Origin: Persicaria tinctoria
Taxonomy: Eukaryota; Streptophyta; Magnoliopsida; Caryophyllales; Polygonaceae
Length of the DNA: 64,000 nucleotides
NCBI GenBank assembly: GCA_037127255.1
Contig: JBANSL010000003.1
Coordinates: 24,224,314 to 24,288,313, forward strand
Direction: 5' to 3'
The notes beneath the pieces were generated by a model. It was not told the DNA's origin, searched no databases, and saw nothing but the letters and a program-made list of their open reading frames with translations. Each line of letters starts with the position of its first letter. Position 1 is the stretch's first letter. The position numbers and the translations under genes were made by a program. This document shows positions 1 to 12,272 of this stretch, in pieces.

Positions 1-225
1 CTCCGCGTCAGACCTCTGATCGAATCTGCATTCTCAGAGATGATACTTCATATAAAGTCCTAAAACGCTGGAGCTTCGCTCCGCGTCAGACCTTTGATCG
101 AATCTGCATTCTCAGAGATGATACTTCATACAAAGTCCTAAAACGCTGGAGCTTGGCTCCGCGTCAGACCTCTGATCGAATCTGCATTCTCAGAGATGAT
201 ACTTCATATAAAGTCCTAAGACGCT

Positions 226-238
226 GGAGCTTGGCTCC
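226..238. other. Junction hairpin GGAGC-TTG-GCTCC (example of a per-monomer element)
   Basis: Each class A, C, D and E monomer junction holds perfect 5-bp inverted arms GGAGC and GCTCC around a 3-base loop. Class F changes only the loop (TTC), and another variant has TTT, leaving the arms intact. Before a class B monomer the outermost pair is lost (GAGC/GCTC). A few single copies break an arm (CTTGCCTCC, CTTGTCTCC). A role in RNA or DNA structure is only a suggestion. Confidence 0.6.
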
Positions 239-325
239 GCGTCAGACCTCTGATCGAATCTGCATTGTCAGAGATGATACTTCATACAAAGTCCTAAAAC
301 GCTGGAGCTTGGCTCCGCGTCAGAC

Positions 326-351
326 CTCTGATCGAATCTGCATTCTCAGAG
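326..351. other. Core dyad CTCTGA-N14-TCAGAG (example of a per-monomer element)
   Basis: Six-base perfect inverted repeats flank a 14-base spacer inside the most conserved part of the monomer, and are present in most copies. The centre-to-centre arm spacing of 20 bp is about two DNA helical turns, which would suit a dimeric DNA-binding protein. That is inference; no known binding consensus is recognised. Confidence 0.5.
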
Positions 352-1559
352 ATGATACTTCATATAAAGTCCTAAGACGCTGGAGCTTGGCTCCGCGTCA
401 GACCTCTGATCGAATCTGCATTCTCAGAGATGATACTTCATATAAAGTCCTAAGACGCTGGAGCTTGGCTCAGCGTCAGGCCTCTGATCGAATCTGCATT
501 CTCAGAGATGATACTTCATATAAAGTCCTAAGACGCTGGAGCTTGGCTCCGCGTCAGACCTCTGATCGAATCTGCATTCTCAGAGATGATACTTCATATA
601 AAGTCCTAAGACGCTGGAGCTTGGCTCCGCGTCAGACCTCTGATCGAATCTGCATTCTCAGAGATGATACTTCATATAAAGTCCTAAGACGCTGGAGCTT
701 GGCTCAGCGTCAGGCCTCTGATCGAATCTGCATTTTCAGAGATGATACTTCATATAAAGTCCTAAGACGCTGGAGCTTGGCTCCGCGTCAGACCTCTGAT
801 CGAATCTGCATTCTCAGAGATGATACTTCATATAAAGTCCTAAAACGCTAGAGCTTCGCTCCGCGTCAGACCTCTGATCGAATCTGCATTCTCAGAGATG
901 ATAATTCATATAAAGTCCTAAGACGCTGGAGCTTGGCTCCGCGTCAGACCTCTGATCGAATCTGCATTCTCAGAGATGATAATTCATATAAAGTCCTAAG
1001 ACGCTGGAGCTTGGCTCAGCGTCAGGCCTCTGATCGAATCTGCATTCTCAGAGATGATACTTCATATAAAGTCCTAAGACGGTGGAGCTTGGCTCCGCGT
1101 TAGACCTCTAATCGAATCTGCATTCTCAGAGATGATACTTCATACAAAGTCCTAAAACGCTGGAGCTTGGCTCCGCGTCAGACCTCTGATCGAATCTGCA
1201 TTCTCAGAGATGATACTTCATATAATGTCCTAATACGTTGGAGCTTGGCTCCGCGTCAGACCTCTGATCGAATTTGCATTCTCAGAGATGATACTTCATA
1301 TAAAGTCCTAAGACGCTGGAGCTTGGCTCCGCGTCAGACCTCTGATCGAATCTGCATTCTCAGAGATGATACTTCATATAAAGTCCTAAGACGCTGGAGC
1401 TTGGCTCAGCGTCAGGCCTCTGATCGAATCTGCATTCTCAGAGATGATACTTCATATAAAGTCCTAAGACGCTGGAGCTTGGCTCAGCGTCAGGCCTCTG
1501 ATCGAATCTGCATTCTCAGAGATGATACTTCATATAAAGTCCTAAGACGCTGGAGCTTG

Positions 1560-1690
1560 GCTCCGCGTCAGACCTCTGATCGAATCTGAATTCTCAGAGA
1601 TGATACTTCATATAAAGTCCTAAGGCCTCTGATCGAATCTGCATTCTCAGAGATGATACTTCATACAAAGTCCTAAAACGCTGGAGCTTG
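1560..1690. repeat. Monomer pair with a 25-bp internal deletion (first copy)
   Basis: Two monomers occupy 131 bp instead of 156. The sequence passes from CCTAAG directly into GCCTCTGATC around 1,624/1,625, removing the junction segment from GACGCTGG to AGCGTCA. The dinucleotide AG is shared at both ends, so the exact breakpoint is ambiguous by 2 bp. The monomer before the junction is class G, and the partner supplying the GGCCTCT end is class B. Confidence 0.95.
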
Positions 1691-3250
1691 GCTCCGCGTC
1701 AGGTCTCTGATCGAATATGCATTCTCAGAGATGATACTTCATATAAAGTCCTAAGACGGTGCAGCTTGGCTCCGCGTCAGACCTCTGATCGAATCTGCAT
1801 TCTCAGAGATGATACTTCATATAATGTCCTAATACGCTGGAGCTTGGCTCCGCGTCAGACCTCTGATCGAATCTGCATTCTCAGAGATGATACTTCATAT
1901 AAAGTCCTAAGACGCTGGAGCTTGGCTCAGCGTCAGGCCTCTGATCGAATCTGCATTCTCAGAGATGATACTTCATATAAAGTCCTAAGACGCTGGAGCT
2001 TGGCTCAGCGTCAGGCCTCTGATCGAATCTGCATTCTCAGAGATGATACTTCATATAAAGTCCTAAGACGCTGGAGCTTGGCTCAGCGTCAGGCCTCTGA
2101 TCGAATCTGCATTCTCAGAGATGATACTTCATATAAAGTCCTAAGACGCTGGAGCTTGGCTCAGCGTTAGGCCTCTGATCGAATCTGCATTCTCAGAGAT
2201 GATACTTCATATAAAGTCCTAAGACGCTGGAGCTTGGCTCCGCGTCAGACCTCTGATCGAATCTGAATTCTCAGAGATGATACTTCATATAAAGTCCTAA
2301 AACTCTGGAGCTTGGCTCCGCGGCCTACCTCTGATCGAATCTGCATTCTCAGAGACGATACTTCATATAAAGTCCTAAGACGCTGGAGCTTGGCTCCGCG
2401 TCAGACCTCTGATCGAATCTGCATTCTCAGAGATGATACTTCATATAAAGTCCTAAGACGCTGGAGCTTGGCTCAGCGTCAGGCCTCTGATCGAATCTGC
2501 ATTTTCAGAGATGATACTTCATATAAAGTCCTAAGACGCTGGAGCTTGGCTCCGCGTCAGACCTCTGATCGAATCTGCATTCTCAGAGATGATACTTCAT
2601 ATAAAGTCCTAAAACGCTGGAGCTTCGCTCCGCGTCAGACCTCTGATCGAATCTGCATTCTCAGAGATGATACTTCATATAAAGTGCTAAGACGCTGAAG
2701 CTTGGCTCCGCGTTAGACCTCTGATCGAATCTGCATTCTCAGAGATGATACTTCATATAAAGTCCTAAGACGCTGGAGCTTGGCTCAGCGTCAGGCCTCT
2801 GATCGAATCTGCATTCTCAGAGATGATACTTCATATAAAGTCCTAAGACGGTGGAGCTTGGCTCCGCGTTAGACCTCTGATCGAATCTGCATTCTCAAAG
2901 ATGATACTTCATACAAAGTCCTAAAACGCTGGAGCTTGGCTCCGCGTCAGACCTCTGATCGAATCTGCATTCTCAGAGATGATACTTCATATAATGTCCT
3001 AATACGGTGGAGCTTGGCTCCGCGTCAGACCTCTGATCGAATTTGCATTCTCAGAGATGATACTTCAAATAAAGTCCTAAGACGCTGGAGCTTGGCTCCG
3101 CGTCAGACCTCTGATCGAATCTGCATTCTCAGAGATGATACTTCATATAAAGTCCTAAGACGCTGGAGCTTGGCTCAGCGTCAGGCCTCTGATCGAATCT
3201 GCATTCTCAGAGATGATACTTCATATAAAGTCCTAAGACGCTGGAGCTTG

Positions 3251-3381
3251 GCTCCGCGTCAGACCTCTGATCGAATCTGAATTCTCAGAGATGATACTTC
3301 ATATAAAGTCCTAAGGCCTCTGATCGAATCTGCATTCTCAAAGATGATACTTCATACAAAGTCCTAAAACGCTGGAGCTTG
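3251..3381. repeat. Monomer pair with the same 25-bp deletion (second copy)
   Basis: The junction is identical to the one at 1,624 (CCTAAG to GCCTCTGATC), again after a class G monomer and before a monomer with CAGGTCTCTG and GAATATGC. The spacing of 1,691 bp equals 22 monomers minus 25 bp, so this is one deletion copied as part of a larger duplicated segment, not two events. Confidence 0.93.
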
Positions 3382-5520
3382 GCTCCGCGTCAGGTCTCTG
3401 ATCGAATATGCATTCTCAGAGATGATACTTCATATAAAGTCCTAAGACGGTGGAGCTTGGCTCCGCGTCAGACCTCTGATCGAATCTGCATTCTCAGAGA
3501 TGATACTTCATATAATGTCCTAATACGCTGGAGCTTGCCTCCGCGTCAGACCTCTGATCGAATCTGCATTCTCAGAGATGATACTTCATATAAAGTCCTA
3601 AGACGCTGGAGCTTGGCTCAGCGTCAGGCCTCTGATCGAATCTGCATTCTCAGAGATGATACTTCATATAAAGTCCTAAGACGCTGGAGCTTGGCTCAGC
3701 GTCAGGCCTCTGATCGAATCTGCATTCTCAGAGATGATACTTCATATAAAGTCCTAAGACGCTGGAGCTTGGCTCAGCGTCAGGCCTCTGATCGAATCTG
3801 CATTCTCAGAGATGATACTTCATAGAAAGTCCTAAGACGCTGGAGCTTGGCTCAGCGTCAGGCCTCTGATCGAATCTGAATTCTCAGAGATGATACTTCA
3901 TATAAAGTCCTAAGACGGTGGAGCTTGGCTCCGCGTTAGACCTCTGATCGAATCTGAATTCTCAGAGATGATACTTCATATAAAGTCCTAAAACGCTGGA
4001 GCTTGGCTCCGCGGCCGACCTCTGATCGAATCTGCATTCTCAGAGACGATACTTCATATAAAGTCCTAAGACGCTGGAGCTTGGCTCCGCGTCAGACCTC
4101 TGATCGAATCTGCATTCTCAGAGATGATACTTCATATAAAGTCCTAAGACGCTGGAGCTTGGCTCAGCGTCAGGCCTCTAATCGAATCTGCATTTTCAGA
4201 GATGATACTTCATATAAAGTCCTAAGACGCTGGAGCTTGGCTCCGCGTCAGACCTCTGATCGAATCTGCATTCTCAGAGATGATACTTCATATAAAGTCC
4301 TAAGACGCTGGAGCTTGGCTCAGCGTCAGGCCTCTGATCGAATCTGCATTCTCAGATAAGATACTTCATATAAAGTCCTAAGACGGTGGAGCTTGGCTCC
4401 GCGTTAGACCTCTGATCGAATCTGCATTCTCAGAGATGATACTTCATACAAAGTCCTAAAACGCTGGAGCTTGGCTCCGCGTCAGACCTCTGATCGAATC
4501 TGCATTCTCAGAGATGATACTTCATATAAAATCCTAAGACGCTGGAGCTTGGCTCAGCGTCACGCCTCTGATCGAATCTGCATTTTCAGAGATGATACTT
4601 CATATAAAGTCCTAAGACGCTGGAGCTTGGCTCCGCGTCAGACCTCTGATCGAATCTGCATTCTCAGAGATGATACTTCATATAAAGTCCTAAAACGCTG
4701 GAGCTTCGCTCCGCGTCAGACCTCTGATCGAATCTGCATTCTCAGAGATGATACTTCATATAAAGTGCTAAGACGCTGGAGCTTGGCTCCGCGACAGACC
4801 TCTGATGGAATCTGCATTCTCAGAGATGATACTTCATATAAAGTCCTAAGACGCTGGAGCTTGGCTCAGCGTCAGGCCTCTGATCGAATCTGCATTCTCA
4901 GAGATGATACTTCATATAAAGTCCTAAGACGCTGGAGCTTGGCTCAGCGTCAGGCCTCTGATCGAATCTGCATTCTCAGAGATGATACTTCATATAAAGT
5001 CCTAAGACGCTGGGGCTTGGCTCCGCGTCAGACCTCTGATCGAATCTGCATTCTCAGAGATGATACTTCATACAAAGTCCTAAAACGCTGGAGCTTGACT
5101 CCGCGTCAGACCTCTGATCGAATCTGCATTCTCAGAGATGATACTTCATATAATGTCCTAATACGGTGGAGCTTGGCTCCGCGTCAGACCTCTGATCGAA
5201 TTTGCATTCTCAGAGATGATACTTCAAATAAAGTCCTAAGACGCTGGAGCTTGGCTCCGCGTCAGACCTCTGATCGAATCTGCATTCTCAGAGATGATAC
5301 TTCATATAAAGTCCTAAGACGCTGGAGCTTGGCTCAGCGTCAGGCCTCTGATCGAATCTGCATTCTCAGAGATGATACTTCATATAAAGTCCTAAGACGC
5401 TGGAGCTTGGCTCAGCGTCAGGCCTCTGATCGAATATGCATTCTCAGAGATGATACTTCATATAAAGTCCTAAGACGCTGGAGCTTGGCTCCGCGTCAGA
5501 CCTCTGATCGAATCTGAATT

Positions 5521-7470
5521 CTCAGAGATGATACTTCATATAAAGTCCTAAAACGCTGGAGCTTGGCTCCGCGTCAGACCTCTGATCGAATCTGCATTCT
5601 CAGAGATGATACTTCATATAAAGTCCTAAAACGCTGGAGCTTCGCTCCGCGTCAGACCTTTGATCGAATCTGCATTATCAGAGATGATACTTCATACAAA
5701 GTCCTAAAACGCTGGAGCTTGGCTCCGCGTCAGACCTCTGATCGAATCTGCATTCTCAGAGATGATACTTCATATAAAGTCCTAAGACGCTGGAGCTTGG
5801 CTCCGCGTCAGACCTCTGATCGAATCTGCATTCTCAGAGATGATACTTCATACAAAGTCCTAAAACGCTGGAGCTTGGCTCCGCGTCAGACCTCTGATCG
5901 AATCTGCATTCTCAGAGATGATACTTCATATAATGTCCTAATACGCTGGAGCTTGGCTCCGCGTCAGACCTCTGATCGAATCTGCATTCTCAGAGATCAT
6001 ACTTCATATAAAGTCCTAAGAAGCTAAAGCTTGGCTCCGCGTCAGACCTCTGATCGAATCTGCATTCTCAGAGATGATACTTCATATAAAGTCCTAAGAC
6101 GCTGGGGCTTGGCTCAGCGTCAGGCCTCTGATCGAATCTGCATTCTCAGAGATGATACTTCATATAAAGTCCTAAGACGCTGGAGCTTGGCTCAGCGTCA
6201 GGCCTCTGATCGAATCTGCATTCTCAGAGATGATACTTCATATAAAGTCCTAAGACGCTGGAGCTTGGCTCAGCGTCAGGCCTCTGATCGAATCTGCATT
6301 CTCAGAGATGATACTTCATATAAAGTCCTAAGACGCTGGAGCTTGGCTCCGCGTCAGACCTCTGATCGAATCTGAATTCTCAGAGATGATACTTCATATA
6401 AAGTCCTAAATCGCTGGAGCTTGGCTCCGCGGCCGACCTCTGATCGAATCTGCATTCTCAGAGACGATACTTCATATAAAGTCCTAAGACGCTGGAGCTT
6501 GGCTCCGCGTCAGACCTCTGATCGAATCTGCATTCTCAGAGATGATACTTCATATAAAGTCCTAAGACGCTGGAGCTTGGCTCAACGTCAGGCCTCTGAT
6601 CGAATCTGCATTTTCAGAGATGATACTTCATATAAAGTCCTAAGACGCTGGAGCTTGGCTCCGCGTCAGACCTCTGATCGAATCTGCATTCTCAGAGATG
6701 ATACTTCATATAAAGTCCTAAAACGCTGGAGCTTCGCTCCGCGTCAGACCTCTGATCGAATCTGCATTCTCAGAGATGATACTTCATATAAAGTCCTAAG
6801 ACGCTGGAGCTTGGCTCCGCGTCAGACCTCTGATCGAATCTGCATTCTTAGAGATGATACTTCATATAAAGTCCTAAGACGCTGGAGCTTGGCTCAGCGT
6901 CAGGCCTCTGATCGAATCTGCATTCTCAGAGATGATACTTCATATAAAGTCCTAAGACGGTGGAGCTTGGCTCCGCGTTAGACCTCTGATCGAATCTGCA
7001 TTCTCAGAGATGATACTTCATACAAAGTCCTAAGACGCTGGAGCTTGGCTCCGCGTCAGACCTCTGATCGAATCTGCATTCTCAGAGATGATACTTCATA
7101 TAATGTCCTAATACGGTGGAGCTTGGCTCCGCGTCAGACCTCTGATCGAATGTGCATTCTCAGAGATGATACTTCATATAAAGTCCTAAGACGCTGGAGC
7201 TTGGCTCCGCGTCAGACCTCTGATCGAATCTGCATTCTCAGAGATGATACTTCATATAAAGTCCTAAGACGCTGGAGCTTGGCTCAGCGTCAGGCCTCTG
7301 ATCGAATCTGCATTCTCAGAGATGATACTTCATATAAAGTCCTAAGACGCTGGAGCTTGGCTCAGCGTCAGGCCTCTGATCGAATCTGCATTCTCAGAGA
7401 TGATACTTCATATAAAGTCCTAAGACGCTGGAGCTTGGCTCCGCGTCAGACCTCTGATCGAATCTGAATT
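5521..7470. repeat. 1,950-bp higher-order unit (25 monomers), copy 1
   Basis: Aligned by eye with 7,471-9,420 at a constant offset of 1,950 bp I find 4 mismatches. Diagnostic shared oddities are CATTATCAGAG, CAGAGATCATAC, AGAAGCTAAAGC, TAAATCGCTGG, a lone CATTCTTAGAG and GAATGTGCATTC. Confidence 0.95.
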
Positions 7471-9420
7471 CTCAGAGATGATACTTCATATAAAGTCCTA
7501 AAACGCTGGAGCTTGGCTCCGCGTCAGACCTCTGATCGAATCTGCATTCTCAGAGATGATACTTCATATAAAGTCCTAAAACGCTGGAGCTTCGCTCCGC
7601 GTCAGACCTTTGATCGAATCTGCATTATCAGAGATGATACTTCATACAAAGTCCTAAAACGCTGGAGCTTGGCTCCGCGTCAGACCTCTGATCGAATCTG
7701 CATTCTCAGAGATGATACTTCATATAAAGTCCTAAGACGCTTGAGCTTGGCTCCGCGTCAGACCTCTGATCGAATCTGCATTCTCAGAGATGATACTTCA
7801 TACAAAGTCCTAAAACGCTGGAGCTTGGCTCCGCGTCAGACCTCTGATCGAATCTGCATTCTCAGAGATGATACTTCATATAATGTCCTAATACGCTGGA
7901 GCTTGGCTCCGCGTCAGACCTCTGATCGAATCTGCATTCTCAGAGATCATACTTCATATAAAGTCCTAAGAAGCTAAAGCTTGGCTCCGCGTCAGACCTC
8001 TGATCGAATCTGCATTCTCAGAGATGATACTTCATATAAAGTCCTAAGACGCTGGGGCTTGGCTCAGCGTCAGGCCTCTGATCGAATCTGCATTCTCAGA
8101 GATGATACTTCATATAAAGTCCTAAGACGCTGGAGCTTGGCTCAGCGTCAGGCCTCTGATCGAATCTGCATTCTCAGAGATGATACTTCATATAAAGTCC
8201 TAAGACGCTGGAGCTTGGCTCAGCGTCAGGCCTCTGATCGAATCTGCATTCTCAGAGATGATACTTCATATAAAGTCCTAAGACGCTGGAGCTTGGCTCC
8301 GCGTCAGACCTCTGATCGAATCTGAATTCTCAGAGATGATACTTCATATAAAGTCCTAAATCGCTGGAGCTTGGCTCCGCGGCCGACCTCTGATCGAATC
8401 TGCATTCTCAGAGACGATACTTCATATAAAGTCCTAAGACGCTGGAGCTTGGCTCCGCGTCAGACCTCTGATCGAATCTGCATTCTCAGAGATGATACTT
8501 CATATAAAGTCCTAAGACGCTGGAGCTTGGCTCAACGTCAGGCCTCTGATCGAATCTGCATTTTCAGAGATGATACTTCATATAAAGTCCTAAGACGCTG
8601 GAGCTTGGCTCCGCGTCAGACCTCTGATCGAATCTGCATTCTCAGAGATGATACTTCATATAAAGTCCTAAAACGCTGGAGCTTCGCTCCGCGTCAGACC
8701 TCTGATCGAATCTGCATTCTCGGAGATGATACTTCATATAAAGTCCTAAGACGCTGGAGCTTGGCTCCGCGTCAGACCTCTGATCGAATCTGCATTCTTA
8801 GAGATGATACTTCATATAAAGTCCTAAGACGCTGGAGCTTGGCTCAGCGTCAGGCCTCTGATCGAATCTGCATTCTCAGAGATGATACTTCATATAAAGT
8901 CCTAAGACGGTGGAGCTTGGCTCCGCGTTAGACCTCTGATCGAATCTGCATTCTCAGAGATGATACTTCATACAAAGTCCTAAAACGCTGGAGCTTGGCT
9001 CCGCGTCAGACCTCTGATCGAATCTGCATTCTCAGAGATGATACTTCATATAATGTCCTAATACGGTGGAGCTTGGCTCCGCGTCAGACCTCTGATCGAA
9101 TGTGCATTCTCAGAGATGATACTTCATATAAAGTCCTAAGACGCTGGAGCTTGGCTCCGCGTCAGACCTCTGATCGAATCTGCATTCTCAGAGATGATAC
9201 TTCATATAAAGTCCTAAGACGCTGGAGCTTGGCTCAGCGTCAGGCCTCTGATCGAATCTGCATTCTCAGAGATGATACTTCATATAAAGTCCTAAGACGC
9301 TGGAGCTTGGCTCAGCGTCAGGCCTCTGATCGAATCTGCATTCTCAAAGATGATACTTCATATAAAGTCCTAAGACGCTGGAGCTTGGCTCCGCGTCAGA
9401 CCTCTGATCGAATCTGAATT
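7471..9420. repeat. 1,950-bp higher-order unit (25 monomers), copy 2
   Basis: Directly abuts copy 1. The four differences I see are CGCTTGAGC near 7,740, CTCGGAGATG near 8,721, TAAAACGC for TAAGACGC near 8,983, and TCAAAGATG near 9,345. A third copy begins at 9,421 but departs after about 200 bp, where a class C monomer replaces the expected class A. Confidence 0.95.
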
Positions 9421-10554
9421 CTCAGAGATGATACTTCATATAAAGTCCTAAAACGCTGGAGCTTGGCTCCGCGTCAGACCTCTGATCGAATCTGCATTCT
9501 CAGAGATGATACTTCATATAAAGTCCTAAAACGCTGGAGCTTCGCTCCGCGTCAGACCTTTGATCGAATCTGCATTCTCAGAGATGATACTTCATACAAA
9601 GTCCTAAAACGCTGGAGCTTGGCTCCGCGGCCGACCTCTGATCGAATCTGCATTCTCAGAGATGATACTTCATATAAAGTCCTAAGACGCTGGGGCTTGG
9701 CTCAGCGTCAGGCCTCTGATCGAATCTGCATTCTCAGAGATGATACTTCATATAAAGTCCTAAGACGCTGGAGCTTGGCTCAGCGTCAGGCCTCTGATCG
9801 AATCTGCATTCTCAGAGATGATACTTCATATAAAGTCCTAAGACGCTGGAGCTTGGCTCAGCGTCAGGCCTCTGATCGAATCTGCATTCTCAGAGATGAT
9901 ACTTCATATAAAGTCCTAAGACGCTGGAGCTTGGCTCAGCGTCAGGCCTCTGATCGAATCTGCATTCTCAAAGATGATACTTCATATAAAGTCCTAAGAC
10001 GCTGGAGCTTGGCTCCGCGTCAGACCTCTGATCGAATCTGAATTCTCAGAGATGATACTTCATATAATGTCCTAAAACGCTGGAGCTTGGCTCCGCGTCA
10101 GACCTCTGATCGAATCTGCATTCTCAGAGATGATACTTCATATAAAGTCCTAAAACGCTGGAGCTTCGCTCCGCGTCAGACCTTTGATCGAATCTGCATT
10201 CTCAGAGATGATACTTCATACAAAGTCCTAAAACGCTAGAGCTTGGCTCCGCGTCAGACCTCTGATCGAATCTGCATTCTCAGAGATGATACTTCATATA
10301 AAGTCCTAAGACGCTGGAGCTTGGCTCCGCGTCAGACCTCTGATCGAATCTGCATTCTCAGAGATGATACTTCATACAAAGTCCTAAAACGCTGGAGCTT
10401 GGCTCCGCGTCAGACCTCTGATCGAATCTGCATTCTCAGAGATGATACTTCATATAATGTCCTAATACGCTGGAGCTTGGCTCCGCGTCAGACCTCTGAT
10501 CGAATCTGCATTCTCAGAGATGATACTTCATATAAAGTCCTAAGACGCTAGAGC

Positions 10555-11334
10555 TTGGCTCCGCGTCAGACCTCTGATCGAATCTGCATTCTCAGAGATG
10601 ATACTTCATATAAAGTCCTAAGACGCTGGGGCTTGGCTCAGCGTCAGGCCTCTGATCGAATCTGCATTCTCAGAGATGATACTTCATATAAAGTCCTAAG
10701 ACGCTGGAGCTTGGCTCAGCGTCAGGCCTCTGATCGAATCTGCATTCTCAGAGATGATACTTCATATAAAGTCCTAAGACGCTGGAGTTTGGCTCAGCGT
10801 CAGGCCTCTGATCGAATCTGCATTCTCAGAGATGATACTTCATATAAAGTCCTAAGACGCTGGAGCTTGGCTCCGCGTCAGACCTCTGATCGAATCTGAA
10901 TTCTCAGAGATGATACTTCATATAAAGTCCTAAAACGCTGGAGCTTGGCTCCGCGGCCGACCTCTGATCGAATCTGCATTCTCAGAGATGATACTTCATA
11001 TAAAGTCCTAAGACGCTGGGGCTTGGCTCAGCGTCAGGCCTCTGATCGAATCTGCATTCTCAGAGATGATACTTCATATAAAGTCCTAAGACGCTGGAGC
11101 TTGGCTCAGCGTCAGGCCTCTGATCGAATCTGCATTCTCAGAGATGATACTTCATATAAAGTCCTAAGACGCTGGAGCTTGGCTCAGCGTCAGGCCTCTG
11201 ATCGAATCTGCATTCTCAGAGATGATACTTCATATAAAGTCCTAAGACGCTGGAGCTTGGCTCCGCGTCAGACCTCTGATCGAATCTGAATTCTCAGAGA
11301 TGATACTTCATATAAAGTCCTAAAACGCTGGAGC
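10555..11334. repeat. Tandem pair of 390-bp units (5 monomers)
   Basis: 10,555-10,944 and 10,945-11,334 match at offset 390. The first monomer is class A in copy 1 (CGTCAGACC) and class C in copy 2 (CGGCCGACC), and there is a GAGTTTGG/GAGCTTGG difference near 10,788. Each copy is A or C, then three B monomers, then class G; the first monomer ends with the uncommon CGCTGGGGC. Confidence 0.9.
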
Positions 11335-11883
11335 TTGGCTCCGCGGCCGACCTCTGATCGAATCTGCATTCTCAGAGATGATACTTCATATAAAGCCCTA
11401 AGACGCTGGAGCTTGGCTCCGTGTCAGACCTCTGATCGAATCTGCATTCTCAGAGATGATACTTCATATAAAGTCCTAAGACGCTGGAGCTTGGCTCAGC
11501 GTCAGGCCTCTGATCGAATCTGCATTTTCAGAGATGATACTTCATATAAAGTCCTAAGACGCTGGAGCTTGGCTCCGCGTCAGACCTCTGATCGAATCTG
11601 CATTCTCAGAGATGATACTTCATATAAAGTCCTAAAACGCTGGAGCTTCGCTCCGCATCAGACCTCTGATCGAATCTGCATTCTCAGAGATGATACTTCA
11701 TATAAAGTCCTAAGACGCTGGAGCTTGGCTCAGCGTCAGGCCTCTGATCGAATCTGCATTTTCAGAGATGATACTTCATATAAAGTCCTAAGACGCTGGA
11801 GCTTGGCTCAACGTCAGGCCTCTGATCGAATCTGCATTCTCAGAGATGATACTTCATATAAAGTCCTAAGACGCTGGAGCTTG

Positions 11884-11960
11884 GCTCCGCGTCAGCCTCT
11901 GATCGAATCTGAATTCTCAGAGATGATACTTCATATAAAGTCCTAAAACGCTGGAGCTTG
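11884..11960. repeat. 77-bp monomer with a single-base deletion
   Basis: GTCAGCCTCTG replaces GTCAGACCTCTG at about 11,895, giving a monomer of 77 bp. This is the last change of phase in the window; every monomer from 11,961 to 64,000 keeps the same register. The same monomer also carries CTGAATTCTC, the last class G before a gap of about 47 kb. Confidence 0.93.
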
Positions 11961-12272
11961 GCTCCGCGTCAGACCTCTGATCGAATCTGCATTCTCAGAG
12001 ATGATACTTCATATAAAGTCCTAAAACGCTGGAGCTTCGCTCCGCGTCAGACCTCTGATCGAATCTGCATTCTCAGAGATGATACTTCAAACAAAGTCCT
12101 AAAACGCTGGAGCTTGGCTCCGCGTCAGACCTCTGTTCGAATCTGCATTCTCAGAGATGATACTTCATATAAAGTCCTAAGACGCTAGAGCTTGGCTCCG
12201 CGTCAGACCTCTGATCGAATCTGCATTCTCAGAGATGATACTTCATACAAAGTCCTAAAACGCTGGAGCTTG

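Larger units (their letters stand above)
1..11900. repeat. Array block 1: G/F-rich monomers, 1,950-bp higher-order unit
   Basis: This block is marked by monomers with CTGAATTCTC in place of CTGCATTCTC (class G), seen near 1,588, 2,270, 3,279, 3,879, 3,957, 5,516, 6,374, 7,466, 8,324, 9,416, 10,040, 10,898, 11,288 and 11,912. It also carries class F monomers with GCTTCGCTCC at the junction. Class E monomers (TAATGTCCTAATACG) recur, for example near 1,225, 2,990, 5,150, 7,100 and 9,050. All three phase-changing deletions of the window lie here. The best ordered part is a tandem pair of 1,950-bp units at 5,521-9,420. No gene is seen; frames are interrupted by TGA in class G and TAG in class D. 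Confidence 0.85.

Noticed and set aside
1560..1690. Insertion of foreign DNA at the phase change near 1,624
   Set aside because: The change is a 25-bp loss of monomer sequence; every base on both sides is ordinary satellite.
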